Positions 59,908 through 64,000 of a stretch of 64,000 bases of DNA are shown here, piece after piece. This DNA comes from Ascidia mentula (taxonomy: Eukaryota > Chordata > Ascidiacea > Phlebobranchia > Ascidiidae). The notes under the pieces were generated by a model that saw nothing but the letters and a program-made list of their open reading frames with translations, did not search any database and had not been told where the DNA came from. How positions within the stretch are numbered: position 1 is the stretch's first letter; each line of letters begins with the position of its first letter. The position numbers and the translations under genes were made by a program. Location: NCBI GenBank assembly GCA_947561715.1, contig OX387203.1:62001-126000 (forward strand), given 5' to 3'.

Positions 59908-61125
59908 ATGGCTGACCTTCTTGGTTCCATTCTTGGTTCAATGCAGAAACCTCCAACAATTTCTGAAGAGGAAAGAAAAAAAGCTAAAGGTGGAAAAACT
60001 TAGAACAGTCGACATCATAAATGCTTTCAGTTCCTTTCAAACATATTTTTTAGCTGAACAAGAGAAACAGAAAAAACTTCAGAAAATTGAACGCGAGCAA
60101 AAAGAGAAATTTCGTGAAGAAGCTGAAAAAACGATCTCTGATTTTGCGAAAGAAGGATTGAAAACTCGACACAGATGCAAACCGATGAACAAACTACAAA
60201 GAACAATTGTGTAAGTTTTACGATGTTTGTGTTTTAGTTAAATGTGGGCATTCCTCTCACTCCATGCAAAAATTCATATTTTTCACATAAAAATTCCAAT
60301 TTCTCAGGAATTGACTCCAAGGTCAGTTCGTTTATCAGCAACAGAAGTAACCACAATAATATTTTGCCACAGACACGAAATTGCTGAAGTTGCCGGAATC
60401 ACATCCCAAGCATTTGGAATTGAGGACGGAGACAGGTAGACTGTAACAACATGTTGCGTGGATGTAATTAATGTCTCTTCCAGGTATGTGATGTTGTTCA
60501 AGAAAGAGGACCCACCGACAGAAGACGAACTCTCAGCTTACAAACACGGCGAGAAATGGGACAAAGAGATACAGGAAAAAATTAAGAAACAGAAAGTAGG
60601 GAAACTATTCAAGTTAATTTCACACCTATTGAAAGGAGATTTTATTACCCATAATACATTCATGCTGTTGTTAAGTGCAGTCACGTTCAAAGTAAATGCA
60701 TGTGACTTACAACATGCTTGTTGTTATGACAACAGAAAGCACATAACCAGCAAACACAAAGTGAGACATCAAGTGTTGAAACTCCATCGTCGAACTACAA
60801 GGACAAATACAACCATCTGATCGGAACAACAGCAGCAAAGGAAGCAGCCAGAAAGACACAAGCCAACAAAACGTTTGGAATGGGTAAAATCACTCGTTAT
60901 AAGTAAAGATGGTGTTTTTGTATCTTGAAAACTTGCGAGCAAGCGCTTACACATGTTTGTTTCACTTCCAAATTAATTGTTCTTCTATTCTTGTGACATC
61001 ATAATTGTTCTTATTACTTTTTAGTCCCGAGCACAAACAAGCGGGACCAGCGTTCAATTGAGGAAACCCTCAACCAAATCAGAGCAAAGAAGAAACAGAA
61101 AGTGAACGAAGAAACAAATTCATGA
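59908..61125 (+). CDS. SPAG7: Sperm-associated antigen 7 (R3H domain protein)
   Basis: Six exons: 59908-59989, 60054-60210, 60373-60435, 60484-60595, 60751-60883, 61025-61125; 215 residues, phases consistent. The N-terminus [17 protein letters not shown] and the blocks [47 protein letters not shown] and [18 protein letters not shown] match SPAG7 throughout. The R3H-like nucleic-acid-binding domain spans about residues 45-120. It is a nuclear protein of poorly known function. The ATG lies 6 nt after a possible acceptor (GTTAG|GAAACAATGG), which could be a trans-splice site. A poly(A) signal (AATAAA) lies near 61243. Confidence 0.93.
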
Positions 61126-61424
61126 CATTAAAGACTTTTCCACTTTGAGATTATTTCAACAAAAACCATAAACTTGAAATTTAGACTTTTTCTGTGTGAA
61201 ATTGCACTTTTTAGAAAAAAGTCCAACTTGAAGTTTTTTTAAATAAAAACTTAAAAATTCTGTTTCATATTTTTTTTCTGATTCAGAATCCGAGCGAACT
61301 TGGCAGAATTATTGGGAAAACAAATAATTGAAACATATTTATGAAGAGCAAAACGATGTTTATTAATAAACGATATCACAAGTTAGCTACAATTCAATTA
61401 GCAGCCTGAAAAGTCATGATTTCA
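61126..61424. other. 3' region between convergent SPAG7 and ATAD3
   Basis: Contains AATAAA for SPAG7 at about 61243 and, on the minus strand, AATAAA near 61363-61370 for ATAD3. No gene. Confidence 0.6.
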
Positions 61425-64000
61425 TTATGTTTTATTTTGGGTCATAGTACTGGAGGCATAATCGCTACTTTTAGGCGACAAACTGTCCATTGCACCACCA
61501 GGTGTCTCTGGCGAGTGCGTTTTCATCCAATCAACTTTAAGCTTGTGTTGTTTCACGGCGTCGTTGATTCTTTCATCAATCATTTCTTCAGTTAAAGTTC
61601 CGTCCGATGAAGCGTAACCCATCGCCTGCAAACAAACGCAACATCACAATCTATCTTCCCTTCCAACAATGGATGCACAAATTATGACATAACAAAGTTG
61701 GAAAGTGTCAACTTTTTCGACGAGTATGTCAACAACACAATGCTGGATTCTGACCTGCCACGCAACAGCAAGCTTAGAAATTTCCCTTCCAGACATTCCT
61801 TCAGTTTTTGTGGAAATTTCTGAACATTTTGGCCCAAAGTCAAAATCTCCCAACTTCAGTCGTCTGAAAACAAAATGAAAAATTCAGTTTTTTTTCAACA
61901 GTTCTCCATTGCACAAATAAACACATGTTTTTTACGAAGTTTCAGACTGATTTTATTGGTGTAGAAAACACTTACTGTTTTGTGTCAAGGGCGGGCTCAA
62001 GGACATATTTGTCGAAATATAATCGGACAAGTCGTTCACGTTCATCATTTCCTGGTAAATCAAATTCAACTATTTCATCGATTCGATCATTAATTGCCCA
62101 ATCAAGTTGTTCAGGTTGATTGCTCGCCAATACCATCATAAATCTAAAAAATGATTTTTGAAACAGTTTTAATGTTTTTTTGTAATAAAAGTGTTTCCAA
62201 AACAAAAGCAACCACTAAATGAAACTGACTTGCTGGATTGGTCCCCAGTTCTGTACAGGAAGGCATTCAAGGTCGCTCGTAAATCCTCACTAATTTTCTC
62301 CTGAGAAATTATGACAACATTAGTGACAAGAATAAATTTATAATTTTTTAATGTTGCACTGCCTGAAAATTTAGAACAACAAAAACTTTTTTTACCGTTG
62401 CTCGTTTTCGTAAAAATGCGTCCGCTTCATCAACGAACAACAACAACCTAAAAAAAAAGAAATCAATTAAAGTTTGGGAAGATTGAAATAAAGTTTACAT
62501 AAAAACATTCAGGCCTTGTTGTTCTGAACATTTTTAGTTCAGTGGAAATCCAACTTAACAAATTTGAAAGAATCTATTTTAAAAAGTTGTCGAATATTGG
62601 AGTTTGGGTCAGGTTGTAACAATCAACATTTTTATTTGTAAAGATAAAAACCATTCATGTGATAGAAATATGTACAACAATTACCCCCTCCTACTGCTGT
62701 TGGCCCAATCAAACATTTTGTGGGTGGCCGTGACCCCTTCACGGCCCATCGGAGCCACATCGCCACCTGTCATTATCGCAAAGTCCATTCCGGAATGCAT
62801 AGCTAGTTTCTGCAAAGTGTCACAATTACAAATTCAATTTTCCTGGATTTGAGTTGTTTCTAAGGTGATGAAAAAGTATTTCATGGAAAAAAAGGTTTCA
62901 TTATTTTAGTCAGCAATGTGTTTAATTCTGGTTTGCACAAAATATTGCAAACATTTTTTCAATCTCACTTTTGAAAATAAAGTCTTTCCCGTTCCCGGAG
63001 GTCCGTGAAGAAGAATGTTTCTGTAAACTCCTTTGTTACGCTTTGTGTTTCTGGTTGCTATGGCGATATCTCGGACACGTTCTTCAAGAGTCGGCTGAAA
63101 AATGTTTGTTGCAAAATTACTGCTTGCATTTAAACATGGAAAATTTATTAACACAGGAACTTCATAAATCCTGCAAGTAGTTTCAACCTTTTTGACTTGG
63201 GGTCAAATGTCAAAGTTTCAGTTCAGTGATGAAAGAACAGATCAACAAATAAGAGCATTTAATAAAAACATTCTCATTTCGCACTAAAAGAAACCAACCT
63301 AATGTGAAAAGAATATTAAACAAACAAATTAACGTGAACCGAAGAAACACTTTCCTGCACAAAGTTGTATCATTCCACCAACACTAAAGCAACCAACCTT
63401 CAACACAACTCCCTTCAGTGCATCCTCGGGTTTGCTCAGATACCTCCTAGTGGTCGCGATCGGATGTTTCAGAGTTTCCATCATCGTGAATCGACTTGTT
63501 TCACGAACCAACGACGGTTTACCCAACCTTGCCTCAATATATCGCGCTGCAACTCCAATCGAGTTCTTTGATGTGTACACTCCCGCTGCCACTAGAGTGA
63601 GCCCAAGAGCCTAACACAAACTACTTTTACATTGGGTAGGTGTAGATGTGATTGGTTCAGACATTCATATGCAAGAAAGTTTAAACTTACAGCTGCAGTG
63701 ATTTTGTCCCAATCTGTAAGAAAAGCTTTTGCTCCTTCCCCCAAAACACTTCCAGCAGTTCTAAGTATTCAAATACATTCAAAATTAGCAACAAATCAAT
63801 ATTTTTTTATTTTTTGTATAGTTTTACTGCTTTCACATATAGAAGCATTACTAAGCCTTAAAATAATCAACTCACTTTATGGATTCAAGCACAGTTTGCC
63901 TTCTTTCCTTTGCTTCAAGTTTAATTTCTTCTCGCCGTAAATCACGATTTTCTCTGTCCGCTTTTGCCCGAGCAAACGCTTCGGCTTCAGCTCTTGCCAT
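61425..64000 (-). CDS. ATAD3: ATPase family AAA domain-containing protein 3, 5' end off window
   Basis: Minus-strand exons: 63877->64000, 63691-63760, 63398-63610, 62969-63094, 62685-62809, 62396-62447, 62230-62300, 61976-62143, 61755-61863, 61425-61625. AAA+ ATPase of the mitochondrial inner membrane involved in nucleoid, cristae and sterol metabolism. Seen: charged coiled-coil ([20 protein letters not shown]) at the right edge, a membrane segment ([11 protein letters not shown]), Walker A GPPGTGKT (about 63,000), Walker [12 protein letters not shown] (about 62,430), sensor region [20 protein letters not shown], and [16 protein letters not shown]. The Met at 63998-64000 is internal by comparison with the family; about 150-200 N-terminal residues lie beyond the window. 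Confidence 0.95.

Noticed and set aside
1..64000. CRISPR arrays, bacterial operons or prophage
   Set aside because: The DNA is plainly eukaryotic, with introns and animal orthologues; the tandem repeats lack spacer-repeat structure.

Overview
The window is animal nuclear DNA, most likely from a tunicate of the genus Ciona. Genes are compact and rich in short GT-AG introns, intergenic DNA is AT-rich, and every recognisable gene has a metazoan orthologue. There is a Gmr1-type Ty3/gypsy element of a kind known from deuterostomes, and one intron carries an exact copy of the 16-nt Ciona spliced leader as I recall it. I assembled gene models by hand from splice sites and reading phase; where exon lists are given, phases join consistently.

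Layout. 1-2,696 (minus): a type II membrane astacin metalloprotease whose C-terminal Gly/Ser/Thr tail is encoded by a minisatellite running off the left edge. 3,291-12,253 (minus): the 3' end of a VCBS/FG-GAP repeat protein gene, its last exon split by a 5'-truncated LINE (15-bp target duplication). A young Ty3/gypsy element (4,440-9,348) is nested inside the LINE. It has integrase upstream of reverse transcriptase and a scrambled inverted insert. 14,783-16,720 (plus): LSG1. 17,187-18,749 (minus): CHMP4. 20,357-22,631 (minus): CFAP410 with an extra exon carrying a Hub1-binding (HIND-like) motif. 23,693-38,300 (minus): a full ABCA2 orthologue. About 41,990-43,165: an array of about 15 degenerate tRNA-Gly(GCC)-like units. 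43,572-49,573 (minus): CLCN6. 52,643-52,715 (minus): a tRNA-like element. 52,948-56,171 (plus): a NACHT-LRR (NLR) gene. 57,613-59,674 and 59,908-61,125 (plus): OMA1 and SPAG7, 233 bp apart. 61,425->64,000 (minus): ATAD3, continuing past the right edge.

The genes do not form one pathway, but several act in endolysosomal membranes (ABCA2, CLCN6, CHMP4) and two in the mitochondrial inner membrane (OMA1, ATAD3). The most unusual items are the HIND-like motif in CFAP410, the tRNA-Gly satellite, four tandem copies of a 3' splice site in ABCA2, a tRNA-SINE fragment inside an ABCA2 coding exon, the nested and rearranged transposons, and a marked excess of the palindrome TGACGTCA across the window.
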